Positions 20,824 to 30,315 are shown, counted from the stretch's first letter. The stretch: DNA of 64,000 nt from Stenotrophomonas sp. 704A1 (GCF_030549525.1 NZ_CP130831.1:1-64000), one strand, 5' to 3'. Translations and numbers: made by a program. The notes: generated by a model not told the origin, from the letters alone.

Positions 20824-21474
20824 CTACCTACGGAAGTAGAAATCCCGGTGGATGTCGTTGTCTGCCTCGCACAAGAAATCGATGCATCTCTCCAAGCGAG
20901 CCATAGTTTCGTGGAGCGCGATCTCTGAAGGATGCCCGTAAAGCGCATCTTCGAGCCTGTCCCAGCGCATCTCTCTCGTCTTGGGATGGACAAGACGATT
21001 TCTATCGTCGAACAACTGCCTGAAATCCCTACGAACTTCTGAATCAGGCGCGAGGGTCCACTGACGGCAGCATACGCCCAAGATTGCGAGCTTCTCTGTG
21101 ATGCCCACGCGCTCCAGGTTTTGCTGGTAGAACCGTTCGCCTAGCCGGCGAACTCCGTAGGCGTTGATGAATCCCTCCAGAGCCATGCACACAAAAAGAT
21201 GGCAGCTAATGGCATGGCGATAGGCGGCCTCGTGAAGCTCAATAAGATCATCCGGCACATCACTCGCAAACACGTCATTGAACCCGGCAGCCCCATGCAC
21301 TTTCGTCCACTGCGCTTCCCCAGCAGTCAGCCGCTCCATAGCAAGGACGTAGGCGTCGGCCTCTTGATAGGCATAACGGTAGTAAGGAGAGTGAGTATCC
21401 CACCACGCGCCATCCCGCAGGAGTGGCATCACGGCATCTTCCAAATCAAAGGCACTTTGCGAGGTACTGTTCAA
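20824..21474 (-). CDS. HEPN-type protein, putative ribonuclease
   Basis: The 216-residue, mostly helical protein carries RNRLVH (R158 to H163) in the context FDDRNRLVHPKT. This fits the Rx4-6H catalytic signature of HEPN domains, with the common RN start. HEPN proteins act as RNases in toxin-antitoxin, Abi and CRISPR systems. It lies downstream of the ptuA-ptuB pair on the same strand with a 258-bp gap, so it may be a third component or an independent system. The start is TTG at 21474 with GGAG upstream; an internal ATG (residue 16) is possible. Confidence 0.6.
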   Translation of the reverse strand: MNSTSQSAFDLEDAVMPLLRDGAWWDTHSPYYRYAYQEADAYVLAMERLTAGEAQWTKVHGAAGFNDVFASDVPDDLIELHEAAYRHAISCHLFVCMALEGFINAYGVRRLGERFYQQNLERVGITEKLAILGVCCRQWTLAPDSEVRRDFRQLFDDRNRLVHPKTREMRWDRLEDALYGHPSEIALHETMARLERCIDFLCEADNDIHRDFYFRR

Positions 21475-21732
21475 CGCGAAACTCCAATGCGGTCACTTAC
21501 TGCCCAACAGTCCAGAGCTTCGATATCGTCACGTACCAAAGTCTAAGAATAATGCTCATCATCAGTAGCAATTGATGCTCTAAGTCCAAACGTCGCTACT
21601 CTCCGCCACGACTACGTCGAAGAGCCCCCCGGCGGCTGCCGGTTGGGTCGACCAACCAGTCGCTCCGACGAAGTTATCTCCATCGACGTGGCGTAGGCGC
21701 GTCGTCGAACTACTGCACCGCCCTTTCTGCGC

Positions 21733-22314
21733 TTACCCCTCATGGAACCTATGACGTTGCATAACGGCATGCAAGTCGTTGAAGAGCTCATCGGACATAC
21801 CCAGCTCACTAAGATAGCGACCTAGATGGCAGACATAGAAGGTGTAGCTGCCCTTCTGGCTCATCGGTATGTAGAGTATGCCGGCCCGCCTAATGTGCTT
21901 TGAGTACTCATCAAAGTGCGGGTGTACGATCCTAAACTTCTCAGGATCATTGGGGTAAGCCACAGGAACGTAACCCTTGACGGGTGGGTCGACATGAACC
22001 TCCCGGCTACTCTTGTACTCATTACAATCAGGACAGCAGACGCACAGGTTGAGTGGCTCAAACATGTATCCTAGGTACATCGCCTTAGGAGCAATGTGTT
22101 CGACGGGAGAGCCTGCGGCCGACCTGATCGATATGGGGTTGAGGCAGTACACACACGCCAAGCGTTGCACGCGTCGGTAATGATCTCGGACTTCCACACG
22201 GACCGGCTCAAGACTGGCGTCGGACCACATCGTATGGTCGTATGCTGGATGAGCACGTACGGTCGCAATTCTATTGAGCGCATCCGCGCTAAAGACAACA
22301 GGGTCGTCAATCAA
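21733..22314 (-). CDS. ptuB: HNH endonuclease, PtuB-like (Septu defence)
   Basis: The 193-residue protein has the HNH plan C54-VY-C57, EH at 72-73, LNLCVCCPDCN ending at N98 and K101, with two zinc knuckles. In Septu systems PtuB is the nuclease that works with the ATPase PtuA against phage. The TTG start at 22314 overlaps the ptuA stop (TTGA) and follows GGGAGGAGCG, so the pair is translationally coupled. Length is within the range of PtuB proteins. Confidence 0.8.
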   Translation of the reverse strand: MIDDPVVFSADALNRIATVRAHPAYDHTMWSDASLEPVRVEVRDHYRRVQRLACVYCLNPISIRSAAGSPVEHIAPKAMYLGYMFEPLNLCVCCPDCNEYKSSREVHVDPPVKGYVPVAYPNDPEKFRIVHPHFDEYSKHIRRAGILYIPMSQKGSYTFYVCHLGRYLSELGMSDELFNDLHAVMQRHRFHEG

Positions 22315-23648
22315 GTCCGCTCCTCCCTGAGAAGCGCCGAGAGTGAGTCGATCAACGCTATCAGCTTGTCGCTAGGGTCAAGCTTTGAGCGCATCTCGAA
22401 CAGCCAGTCGATTTCGCGCTTCATTTCGAGCGTGAGTGGGCGGCCGACGCGCACTTGGGCGATGAGATTGAAGCATACCCTGGAGATGTACTCGTTCATC
22501 ATGCCGGGCGCATCAAACAGCTCCGCCAGTTGGAAGTCTGCGGAGCGGCGTTGAAACTGCGATGCAGGATAGAGCTTCCTTTTGCGTAGGTGACAGATGA
22601 AGGAGCCGGGGCCACTAAGCCTAGAGATGATCTGAGGCGAGTGCGTGGCAATCACAAACTGGCAGCCGCTGTAATGTGAGAACGCGGACTGCAGGAGCGC
22701 CATGAAGCGCTCCTGCCACTCTGGGTGGAGACTGATTTCGGGCTCGTCTATCAGTATCAGAGAGTGGTCTTGGATGTGTCCTGCGACGCCGAGCATCAAC
22801 ACAAGCAAGCACTGCTCACCAGAGCTTGCCCGCTTAAGGCTGAAGGGCTGCCGTCCATTTTTCTCCACCTCGATGTCCATCAGCCGAAGCAGATTCTCGT
22901 CGAACAACCTTAGAATTGCGCCAAGATGCTTTGGTTCTATCACCGCCCCGCTAAGTGTTGCGACGCTACTTCGGAAATCAACTGTGAGACGCAACGCGCC
23001 AGGCGCATCCATAAGGGCAGAGGCGAAGTGGAGGTCCCTCAAGACTGTCCGTAAGCTTTCGGTCGCCTCAAGGATGGATGCGACGCGGGTATCGAAGCTG
23101 TACCTGTAGGCGCCAAACTTGAAGGAGGTTCTGTCACCCCTGTGACGGGTCGACGTCTCATTCTCGCGCGAGCGTTCAAACTGCGGCTTTAAGACAAAGT
23201 GGAACACTGGAGAGAACTTCAGCGAATCCAGAACACCCAGTAGGTTCAAGCTAGGTGGAGCTTCGGACAATTTAGATAGCAATCCGCGAGCTGCGGAAGA
23301 CAGCAGCGATACAGCTGATGAAGCGCCATAAATACCTTCACCGCGCATGCCAACATAGCGGTAGTTCTTCTGTGCTTTCGCTTGTCGCCTCGGCGGGGCA
23401 GGAAACTTGTCGAACGGACTGGTTGATGCCGCTATGACCACAGGCAAGGGGGAGGCGCTAAGGCGCCGAGCACCCATTAGGTTGTAGTCGCTGATCCGTC
23501 CCCGAGCAATGTCCGACAACAGCCGGCTTTTCCCAACGCCATTCTCCCCCACAACAACTGTATATGTGTTGTCCCTTGCACTGACTTCAGCCTCGTCGAC
23601 CAGACGTACCGGACCACCGTCGTGGTAGACCTCGAGTACTCGTTCCAT
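22311..23648 (-). CDS. ptuA: AAA+ ATPase, PtuA-like (Septu defence)
   Basis: The 445-residue ABC/OLD-like ATPase has Walker A GENGVGKS at 34-41, a signature segment SSGEQCLLVLML, Walker B LILIDEPEISLHPEWQ and the H-loop ATHSPQI. Immediately upstream of an HNH gene with a 4-bp overlap, this matches the PtuA-PtuB architecture of Septu. No reverse transcriptase is nearby, so it is not the retron version. The start is ATG at 23648. Confidence 0.82.
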   Translation of the reverse strand: MERVLEVYHDGGPVRLVDEAEVSARDNTYTVVVGENGVGKSRLLSDIARGRISDYNLMGARRLSASPLPVVIAASTSPFDKFPAPPRRQAKAQKNYRYVGMRGEGIYGASSAVSLLSSAARGLLSKLSEAPPSLNLLGVLDSLKFSPVFHFVLKPQFERSRENETSTRHRGDRTSFKFGAYRYSFDTRVASILEATESLRTVLRDLHFASALMDAPGALRLTVDFRSSVATLSGAVIEPKHLGAILRLFDENLLRLMDIEVEKNGRQPFSLKRASSGEQCLLVLMLGVAGHIQDHSLILIDEPEISLHPEWQERFMALLQSAFSHYSGCQFVIATHSPQIISRLSGPGSFICHLRKRKLYPASQFQRRSADFQLAELFDAPGMMNEYISRVCFNLIAQVRVGRPLTLEMKREIDWLFEMRSKLDPSDKLIALIDSLSALLREERT

Positions 23649-24199
23649 GGGGGACCCTCCCTGTCTATCGTCGGAATGTTGGCAGATGTTGGATGGCTAT
23701 CCAAGATCGAGCGCCGTCCACTCCGGGCACCACATTGTGGGGATGGGATCAAGTCAGAGGAGTGTAGGTCAGTCTTTGGCCGGAGCCGCGTATGGTCAAA
23801 GACATATAACTGGTCCTTTGGCAACGCCCATCAGGACCAGGTCGTTTCAAGCTGCGAAGCGCTAAGGATGCACTGCGTTGAATGCGAGCTTTCCTCCAGT
23901 TGGCACGCGGCGAGCGGTATAAATGGCTACTACTGGTCGGCGTCAGCTCCTAAAACACCGGACATGGCTTGATGGCACCTGTCTCTTACTCACCAGGCGC
24001 CCCGCCCAAGCACCGGCGCATCCCGGCCGGCTACTCCTGGAAAGATCGATAGGGTAGGCGGAGGTTGACCCGGGAGGCATGGGCTATACCTTGGGGACAG
24101 ATCCCGGGCACTCTACATACATCCCCCATCGGGAAGGCATAATCTAGCGGGGGAAGAAGATCTCGACCACCTGCTAATTCAGTCGACGGGGAGAATGAG
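23649..24199. other. Gene-free region between ptuA and the four-helix protein
   Basis: These 551 bases separate two divergent genes and must contain both promoters. Open frames on either strand here lack domain support. No clear operator was seen. Confidence 0.5.
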
Positions 24200-24835
24200 G
24201 TGTCTGCAAAAGGAGGACTGCTTAGGTGGATCGGAGCCTTTGTAGCTTTCGACATGGCGCTGCTGACATATGCACTGACGCCCGATTGGCGGTGGGGTGC
24301 CGCCGAGCCGAAAATGATCATCGGCGGGCTGACGACAGTGCTGTCGCCCCCCATGCTGTACATGATGACGTCAGTGTTGTCACCGGAGCTGAAGGCAGCG
24401 ATCGTCTTCTGGAAAACTAGGTATCACTTGCCTGGCTATTCGGCATTCTCGAGGCACCTGAAGGAGGATTCGAGAATAGACGCCGACGCAGTTGCGGCAC
24501 GACGGGGTCCTCTTCCGTCGGACCCGGATGCCCAGCAACGCCTTTGGTACAAGATTTACCGCGACCATCGCAATGATGAGGCCGTCGTTGATGCCAATCG
24601 TCGCTATCTCACTTTTCGGGATCTGGCAGTAGTCTCACTCATGGTAACCGTGGCGGCTCCCATCACACTCACTGTCTTTGATCTCGGCTTCGCCCGCGGT
24701 CCCGTCGCAGCAGTTTTCTGTCTTCAGTACCTTGGCGCTAGTGTCGTGGCCCGCGTAGCCGGTGTCCGTCTGGTTCGAACTGTTCTAGCCATTGAGGGAA
24801 CCCAACCAGGTTCCGCTGCTCCTGGCGCGGCATGA
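24200..24835 (+). CDS. Membrane protein with two helix pairs, unknown function
   Basis: The 211-residue protein has membrane helices at about 8-26 and 38-58, a hydrophilic middle of about 80 residues containing LPGYSAFSRHLKEDSRID and QQRLWYKIYRDH, and a second helix pair at about 144-187. GTG at 24200 follows GGGGAG. It is convergent with the WYL gene (12-bp gap). Its place in a defence island next to a ubiquitin-like operon suggests a membrane effector, but this is inference. Confidence 0.7.
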   Translation: MSAKGGLLRWIGAFVAFDMALLTYALTPDWRWGAAEPKMIIGGLTTVLSPPMLYMMTSVLSPELKAAIVFWKTRYHLPGYSAFSRHLKEDSRIDADAVAARRGPLPSDPDAQQRLWYKIYRDHRNDEAVVDANRRYLTFRDLAVVSLMVTVAAPITLTVFDLGFARGPVAAVFCLQYLGASVVARVAGVRLVRTVLAIEGTQPGSAAPGAA

Positions 24836-24847
24836 TCGCCCCTTCAT

Positions 24848-25750
24848 CTACCGCTCCGGCCGCACAATGTTGGGGAGGTAGGTTGACAGTTCAGCGCGAT
24901 TGGCAAGGACGATCTGCTGCGATTTTGCGGATTCGTTCTCCTGCTCCTTGAGACCCAAGCGTGCCAACAAGTAGTAGCCCATAGCCTGTCTGCACCTCAA
25001 CTTCAATCTTCCGTCTGACATGCCGTAGTCAAGTTCAATAACTCGCCGCGCGCCCTCAGAGAGCGCGGGGTTAGGGGCTATCTCGACATCGATTATGCGG
25101 TTCCATTGTTCGTCTCCACTGATCGCGGCTTGAGCGTCTCCAGATGGCTTGGCCGTCAAGATTCGGGCGAAGAGGAAGTCGCGGTAGTCCTTGCGCATGT
25201 GACAGTAGGCTCGGATGTGCCACCGAAACCCGTCGTATGCCAATGCTAAGGGAGAGATACACCTTACATCTGGCTCAGCACGTGCCATGGTCTGGTAGGT
25301 GATCTCCAGAGACTTAGCGGACTGAACTGCAGTTAAGGTCTCCCGCAGGAGCCCGATATCGACCCGACGGGTCGGGAAGCTCACGATCTCTGAAGGCGGC
25401 GGATTGCCTAGGAAGCTTAGGTCGGGGCTCAGCAAGCCAGTGGTGATGGCATGCAGCTCTGCCAGATATCGGGCGCTCGATCCTTCGGTAAATATCGGCG
25501 CATAGGTCGGCATTGCAACGTACGCGCGTTCCTTGGCGTCGTACTTCGCATTCTCGGGCGCGCGTGCAGCGTATTCAGCAAAATCCAGAGTTGCTTGAGG
25601 GGGCGAAATTTTGAAGAACTCGACCAGGTCGGAACGATTGACCTTTCCCGCCCACAAGAGACGGGAGTCAATGAACTCTAGCCGGCGGGCCTGCCCCCAA
25701 CGCTCCTTACGGCCAGCGCTTACTTTCAAGTCATTGAATTTATTAGTCAT
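24848..25750 (-). CDS. WYL-domain transcriptional regulator
   Basis: The 300-residue protein has an N-terminal winged-helix region (about 20-75, with VNRSDLVEFFKISPPQA), a WYL domain (about 150-210, ISPLALAYDGFRWHIRAYC) and a C-terminal extension. Length and order match BrxR/CapW-type repressors that control phage-defence operons. It is divergent from the MBL gene with 109 bp between them, and probably regulates both. Confidence 0.85.
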   Translation of the reverse strand: MTNKFNDLKVSAGRKERWGQARRLEFIDSRLLWAGKVNRSDLVEFFKISPPQATLDFAEYAARAPENAKYDAKERAYVAMPTYAPIFTEGSSARYLAELHAITTGLLSPDLSFLGNPPPSEIVSFPTRRVDIGLLRETLTAVQSAKSLEITYQTMARAEPDVRCISPLALAYDGFRWHIRAYCHMRKDYRDFLFARILTAKPSGDAQAAISGDEQWNRIIDVEIAPNPALSEGARRVIELDYGMSDGRLKLRCRQAMGYYLLARLGLKEQENESAKSQQIVLANRAELSTYLPNIVRPER

Positions 25751-25820
25751 CTCTGCATTGTCCGATGGAGGCCACTAATTTTTATGACCTCGTATTTTTT
25801 CGTAGTATAGTGCGTCCAAC

Positions 25821-25837
25821 GGCCACCAGGGGTGGTC
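25821..25837. promoter_or_regulatory. Candidate operator in the WYL-MBL divergent region
   Basis: GGCCACC-AGG-GGTGGTC is a 7-bp inverted repeat with one mismatch, 23 bp before the MBL start codon and downstream of an AT-rich stretch (25778-25812) that could hold both promoters. WYL repressors bind such repeats. Confidence 0.4.
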
Positions 25838-25859
25838 AACACGATGAGGCGCAACTCGC

Positions 25860-27035
25860 ATGAGCAACATCACGTTCTTCCCGGTCGACTGCGGTGACAT
25901 GACCCTGATCCGCCTCGCGGATGCTGCGGTCAGTTCTATCCTGATTGACGTTAACATCCGCGCCGCGGCGGACGATGCTGACGACACTTCGGTACGTGAT
26001 GTGGCTTCGGATCTGCGAGCTAGGCTGCAGCGGGATGGACTTGGCCGGCCCTATGTAGACGTCTTCATGTTGAGTCACCCCGACAAGGACCACTGTCTCG
26101 GTCTGGCCCGTCATTTCTATCTGGGGCCGATCGAGGACTATCCTGACGACAAGAAAGCTGACAAGGACAAGCGGATTGTTATACGTGAAATCTGGTCGTC
26201 TCCGTTGGTCTTCCGCCGTCGTTCAAAGGACCATGTTCTTTGCGACGACGCCTTGGCCTTCAATCGCGAGGCAAAGCGGCGGGTAACCCAGTACCGCCAT
26301 GGTCTAGGGAACAAGGACGGTGAGCGTGTACTTCTGATGGGTGAGGACGTTGACGGCAAGACGGACGATCTCTCCCCTATCGTCATCAAACCTGGCAGCA
26401 CCTTCAGCCGCATTAATGGTGCTAATAGTTCCTACTTTGAGGCAACACTGCTCGCGCCCATCCTCTGCGACGACCCGGACATTGTTGAGGAACTGAAGAA
26501 GAACAATTCCAGCATCGTCATCAACTTCGCATTGGACTCTGTCGAGGCCGGACGCCCCCGCTGCAAGTTCCTGTCTGGCGGCGATGCGGAGGTTTACGTA
26601 TGGGAGCTTCTCTGGACTGAGTATGGTAAGAGCGGTGCGCTACAGTACGACCTTCTTCAGGCACCACACCATTGCTCGTGGCATTCGCTGTCATGGGATA
26701 GCTGGTCCGAAAAGGGCGAGAAGGCTCAAGTGTCACCTGAAGCGCGAGCTGCCCTGGGTCAGGCGAAGACCGGTGCCGTGATTGTGGCTAGCTCAAAGCG
26801 GATCCTGGATGACAAGAATGATCCGCCGTGCATTCGCGCTAAGAGGGAGTACGAGAGCATCCTGGCTGCTGTGGGTGGAAAATTCATGTGCACCGGAGAG
26901 TATCCGCAGTACTGGGAGCAGGCTCCGCTGGATCTCCAGGTTTCATTCGGGGCTGTCCGAGTCAGGAAGGCAGGCGCAGGCTCTTCTACGGTAGCGGCAC
27001 TGGCTGCCGCGCCGCGCGCGGGCAGCCCCCAGTGA
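25860..27035 (+). CDS. ComEC-type metallo-beta-lactamase fold hydrolase of the ubiquitin-like operon
   Basis: The 391-residue protein has the metal motif HPDKDH at 73-78, in the form HxDxDH seen in ComEC-like members, and a second ligand segment PHHCSWHS around 270. The middle region is long and charged. Its stop overlaps the GTG start of the E2-E1-JAB gene (GTGA), so the two are coupled. MBL hydrolases next to E2-E1-JAB fusions were noted in comparative surveys of prokaryotic ubiquitin-like systems; the substrate is unknown. ATG at 25860 is the first start. Confidence 0.85.
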   Translation: MSNITFFPVDCGDMTLIRLADAAVSSILIDVNIRAAADDADDTSVRDVASDLRARLQRDGLGRPYVDVFMLSHPDKDHCLGLARHFYLGPIEDYPDDKKADKDKRIVIREIWSSPLVFRRRSKDHVLCDDALAFNREAKRRVTQYRHGLGNKDGERVLLMGEDVDGKTDDLSPIVIKPGSTFSRINGANSSYFEATLLAPILCDDPDIVEELKKNNSSIVINFALDSVEAGRPRCKFLSGGDAEVYVWELLWTEYGKSGALQYDLLQAPHHCSWHSLSWDSWSEKGEKAQVSPEARAALGQAKTGAVIVASSKRILDDKNDPPCIRAKREYESILAAVGGKFMCTGEYPQYWEQAPLDLQVSFGAVRVRKAGAGSSTVAALAAAPRAGSPQ

Positions 27036-29284
27036 CTTCAGATTTTCTCGACTGGGGGGTCAGCATCCCCAAAGGTGAGGCTGATCCATTCCGCGATGGT
27101 CGCATGCAAGCCCTCCTCACGGCCTGCAATGCACATGCGGATATCAATGTTGTGGAGCTGAGACGGCTTGAACACCCATTCGTTGCAGAGATCATAGTGG
27201 CCGATGTTGGTGATGGCGCCGTGTCCCCTGGGAACGACGCAGGAATTCACCGCATCGAACGAATGGCACTTCTTTACCGAACTGGTGCCCGATTCCCATT
27301 CGAAGCTCGACCTCTCAGGAAGAGCTTTCCGAGAGCGCTGCATCAGTACTCTACGGGCGACCAAGGACCACCGTCGCTCTGCATCATGGAGGGAGACTGG
27401 GAGCTTGCGGAACACAGGTTCACGCCAGAAGCGCTACTCGAGACCCTTCTAGCCTGGCTGGAAAAGACGGCAGATGGGACGATTCATGGGGCCGACCGCG
27501 GCTTGGAACCCGTCTTCTACAGCCTTGGGCAGTGCCTAATGCTTCCACCGGACTTTGCAGAGGCTTTGAGCGATCCGTCCAAGGAGCTTGCTTTGATGGA
27601 TGCGTGGGAGTGGGAACGCGGAGTGACATATCGCACGCGCATTGTCGCGTCCGCTTCTCCGGCACGGGCGCCTCATCGCATACTCATCATGGATGCCGCC
27701 CCGATCGCGCACCTGCCACTCTCCTCGCCGCCGTCATCGCTTGGCAGTCTTGAAGAGCTGCTTGCAGCTAAGGGAAGCTCGCTGATGCCGGGACTGGCCA
27801 AATCAGTTCAAGAGGCTTTCCGGCGATGCTGCGACGCCAACGTCCGGCCGGGTCAGGGGCGAATCATCTTGATCGTTCGTCTTCCGCGGACAATAGACGG
27901 TGAAGTTGTGAGCATCGACTCGATAGGCTTCAGAATCGACTGTGACCTCGTCGCGCTAGGGCTAAAAATGCAGGCACTTGGCCGGTACGGAGAGAACGAT
28001 ACAGTCCAGCCAGTCCTTATACTTGGAGAAGGACCAAGGTGGCCAGAGAAGGGTTGGCAAGATATCGAAGTGCTGCACATCGACGTCAGCCGCAGTCTTG
28101 ATCGAGACGAGGCGAAGCGATGGTCGGGAATTGAGGACGGTGAGTTCCGCGGCGTAATTGCAGGAGTGGGCGCCCTGGGAAGTGCCCTTATCGATATATG
28201 GTCACGCTCCGCATGGGGTCACTGGGACTACATCGATCCCGACGTTCTAGCTCAGCACAACGTCGTCCGGCATGTCGGCACCCAAGATCAGGTTGGGTTG
28301 CCAAAAGTCGAAGTAGCCAAACGCCATGCGCGGCGGACGCTCGGGTTTGCCGACCCAGATGTGAAAGCGTTGCAGAACCGGGCCTCGGACCTTGATACAG
28401 AGCCGGTACACGCGTGCCTGAAGCGTGGCGATCTCCTCATCGATGCATCAACAACCATCCAGGTAACTAGGGCGTGGTCTGGAGCGGACTTACCTCGAGG
28501 TATGGCAACCTTCTTGACGCCGTCGGGAGATGGCTGCGTGCTTCTTGCTGAGGACAGCGCGCGGGAAATCAGAGGCGCATCGCTTGAGGCCCAGTACTAC
28601 AGGGCGATCATCCAGCAAGATTGGGGAGCAGTGCACCTCGAAGCAAAGGGGCGCCCCCTTCGAAGTGGGGCGGGCTGTCGCGATGTCTCTGTCGTCCTAG
28701 GCTACGACCAGGTGCTGCGAAGTGCATCATTACTTGCAGGGCAGATCAGGAATTGGTCAATGCTTTCCGGTGCAAGTATCGATGTATGGGAGTCTTCGAG
28801 CGACGGCAGCATTCGTCACATTGAGGTGGCGGCCAGACGAACCTTTTCGAAAAAGGTAGGAGACTGGGAGATTTTCTGGGACGAAGGTCTCTGCGAACAA
28901 CTCCTGGGGGAACGAGCCAACTCGCTTCCACTCGAAACCGGAGGAATCCTTCTGGGCGTCGTCGATTTCAAACTCAACACAATCCATCTCGTGGACGGCC
29001 GTTCTGCGCCAAGGGATAGTGTGTCAACTGAGGCGGACTTCCAGTGCGGTAGCTACGGCGTGCAGGAAGACATCAGTGAGGCCCAGCGACGAACAGCCGG
29101 TATGGTCCTTTGGATAGGTGCTTGGCACTCGCACCCCAAGGGCGTTAACGCAGTTCCCAGCATCCAAGATCAGGACCTGCTGTCACATCTCTGCACAAGG
29201 CTGGGTGCGCACGGATTACCCGCGGTGATGCTCATCGCGGGCGAGAATGGCATCGACGTATTCCTGCAGGTGAAAGGGAGTTAG
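27032..29284 (+). CDS. E2-E1-JAB triple-domain ubiquitin-like conjugation protein
   Basis: The 750-residue protein reads as three enzymes in one. An N-terminal prokaryotic E2-like domain (about 50-170) has a candidate catalytic cysteine C117 in SLCIMEGDW. A ThiF/E1 domain follows with nucleotide loop GVGALGS at 378-384, then YIDPDVLAQHNVVRH and a candidate cysteine C502. A C-terminal JAB/MPN isopeptidase has E635 (ETGGILLG), H699-S-H701-P and D713. The order equals CBASS Cap2 plus Cap3 fused, but no nucleotidyltransferase is nearby. GTG at 27032 overlaps the MBL stop by 4 bp; the frame's earlier ATG at 26888 would overlap MBL by 148 bp and adds no domain. Confidence 0.87.
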   Translation: MTSDFLDWGVSIPKGEADPFRDGRMQALLTACNAHADINVVELRRLEHPFVAEIIVADVGDGAVSPGNDAGIHRIERMALLYRTGARFPFEARPLRKSFPRALHQYSTGDQGPPSLCIMEGDWELAEHRFTPEALLETLLAWLEKTADGTIHGADRGLEPVFYSLGQCLMLPPDFAEALSDPSKELALMDAWEWERGVTYRTRIVASASPARAPHRILIMDAAPIAHLPLSSPPSSLGSLEELLAAKGSSLMPGLAKSVQEAFRRCCDANVRPGQGRIILIVRLPRTIDGEVVSIDSIGFRIDCDLVALGLKMQALGRYGENDTVQPVLILGEGPRWPEKGWQDIEVLHIDVSRSLDRDEAKRWSGIEDGEFRGVIAGVGALGSALIDIWSRSAWGHWDYIDPDVLAQHNVVRHVGTQDQVGLPKVEVAKRHARRTLGFADPDVKALQNRASDLDTEPVHACLKRGDLLIDASTTIQVTRAWSGADLPRGMATFLTPSGDGCVLLAEDSAREIRGASLEAQYYRAIIQQDWGAVHLEAKGRPLRSGAGCRDVSVVLGYDQVLRSASLLAGQIRNWSMLSGASIDVWESSSDGSIRHIEVAARRTFSKKVGDWEIFWDEGLCEQLLGERANSLPLETGGILLGVVDFKLNTIHLVDGRSAPRDSVSTEADFQCGSYGVQEDISEAQRRTAGMVLWIGAWHSHPKGVNAVPSIQDQDLLSHLCTRLGAHGLPAVMLIAGENGIDVFLQVKGS

Positions 29285-30315
29285 ATCGTTTTACGTGCGG
29301 ACGAGCTTCCAAACCTGCTTTCGCTCACTCCCATCCGACTTGTCTGCGTGACCGAGCCTGCGCCAAGCTCAGGTATCTCTGAGGTGGTTGCCTACTTCAG
29401 CCGGCGAGGATAGGCCCTCCGGCTCCCTCGGCCTGCAAGCATCGCTGAATCCCCTGAGCCCGGCCGGGCGCGGCACGGGCTCCAATGGCGGAAGCGATTT
29501 AGGCGCTAACCGGCGCTCAATTGCCTTAGCTGAAGGATTGGCCATCAGCAATCTGCGGAGCGCGACATACTCTGGATTGCTCTATCTGCTGCCAGTAACG
29601 CAGGAGACCAACAAGTTCTGTAGCGCCTCGACCTAGTCGAGTTGTTCATTCATGCCAATCACCGGTATCCCTATCGGAGAAGCACGGACCCCTGCAATGC
29701 GATCGAGCCAGGGGCGTTCGCAGCCATACCCTGAGGAACGCATACTATGAAGTTCATGATAATTCAACAATAAAGTGTGCCCGAAGCTCCCGAGCTACTT
29801 CGCTCGGGCTGCTCGGATCGATACAGGGCCGACGCCAGGAAGTACGTTCGGATGATGGCACTCGCCCTTGGCTGGACGGCAATCCTGACAAGCATTCAGT
29901 GGTCACCCAGCCCCCCTAGGGAAGTTACGGTCTTCGCCCTCTCTCGAAACAAGACGAAGGCGTCAGAAGTACTCTTGTCTCTGAACTCTGACCTTAGCGG
30001 TGCCGGGTACGCGCCACCATTCGGCCCCGCGACATCTAGGCTAGGCGGCACTCGCTCAGAGTGAATATTGGGCTTAATGCTGATAAGTAGCGACAAGAAA
30101 CCCCAGTCTCCTCCTTCTCACAGATGATAATTGATGCTGGTCCTGCGCTAGCCACCGTTACGTTCTTCTTGCCATCCCATAGCTTACGCACTGGGGGCTG
30201 TCGGAGATTTCCTACAGCACGATGCGGGGAGTCCCTATGGCCACGACGCTCGGGATCCGGTGCAAACTCTCAGCGGTTCATGAACGAGTCGTTCATCTAC
30301 TGCCGGGGGACAGGA
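29285..30315. other. Gene-poor spacer between the conjugation operon and the RHS genes
   Basis: About 1 kb without a supported gene. Open frames at 29388-29636 and 29777-30064 have neither a good ribosome binding site nor a known domain. A 17-bp palindrome, ATGAACGAGTCGTTCAT (30280-30296), sits 20 bp before the RHS start codon and could be an operator. Confidence 0.5.

Noticed and set aside
21733..23648. Retron with PtuAB effectors
   Set aside because: No reverse transcriptase and no msr/msd-like structure is adjacent.
26888..27031. N-terminal extension of the E2-E1-JAB protein
   Set aside because: It would overlap the MBL gene by 148 bp; the GTG at 27032 overlaps the stop by 4 bp and starts the sensible protein.
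24200..29284. CBASS type II
   Set aside because: E1, E2 and JAB are present but no CD-NTase gene is found anywhere in the window, and the domains are fused with an MBL partner.
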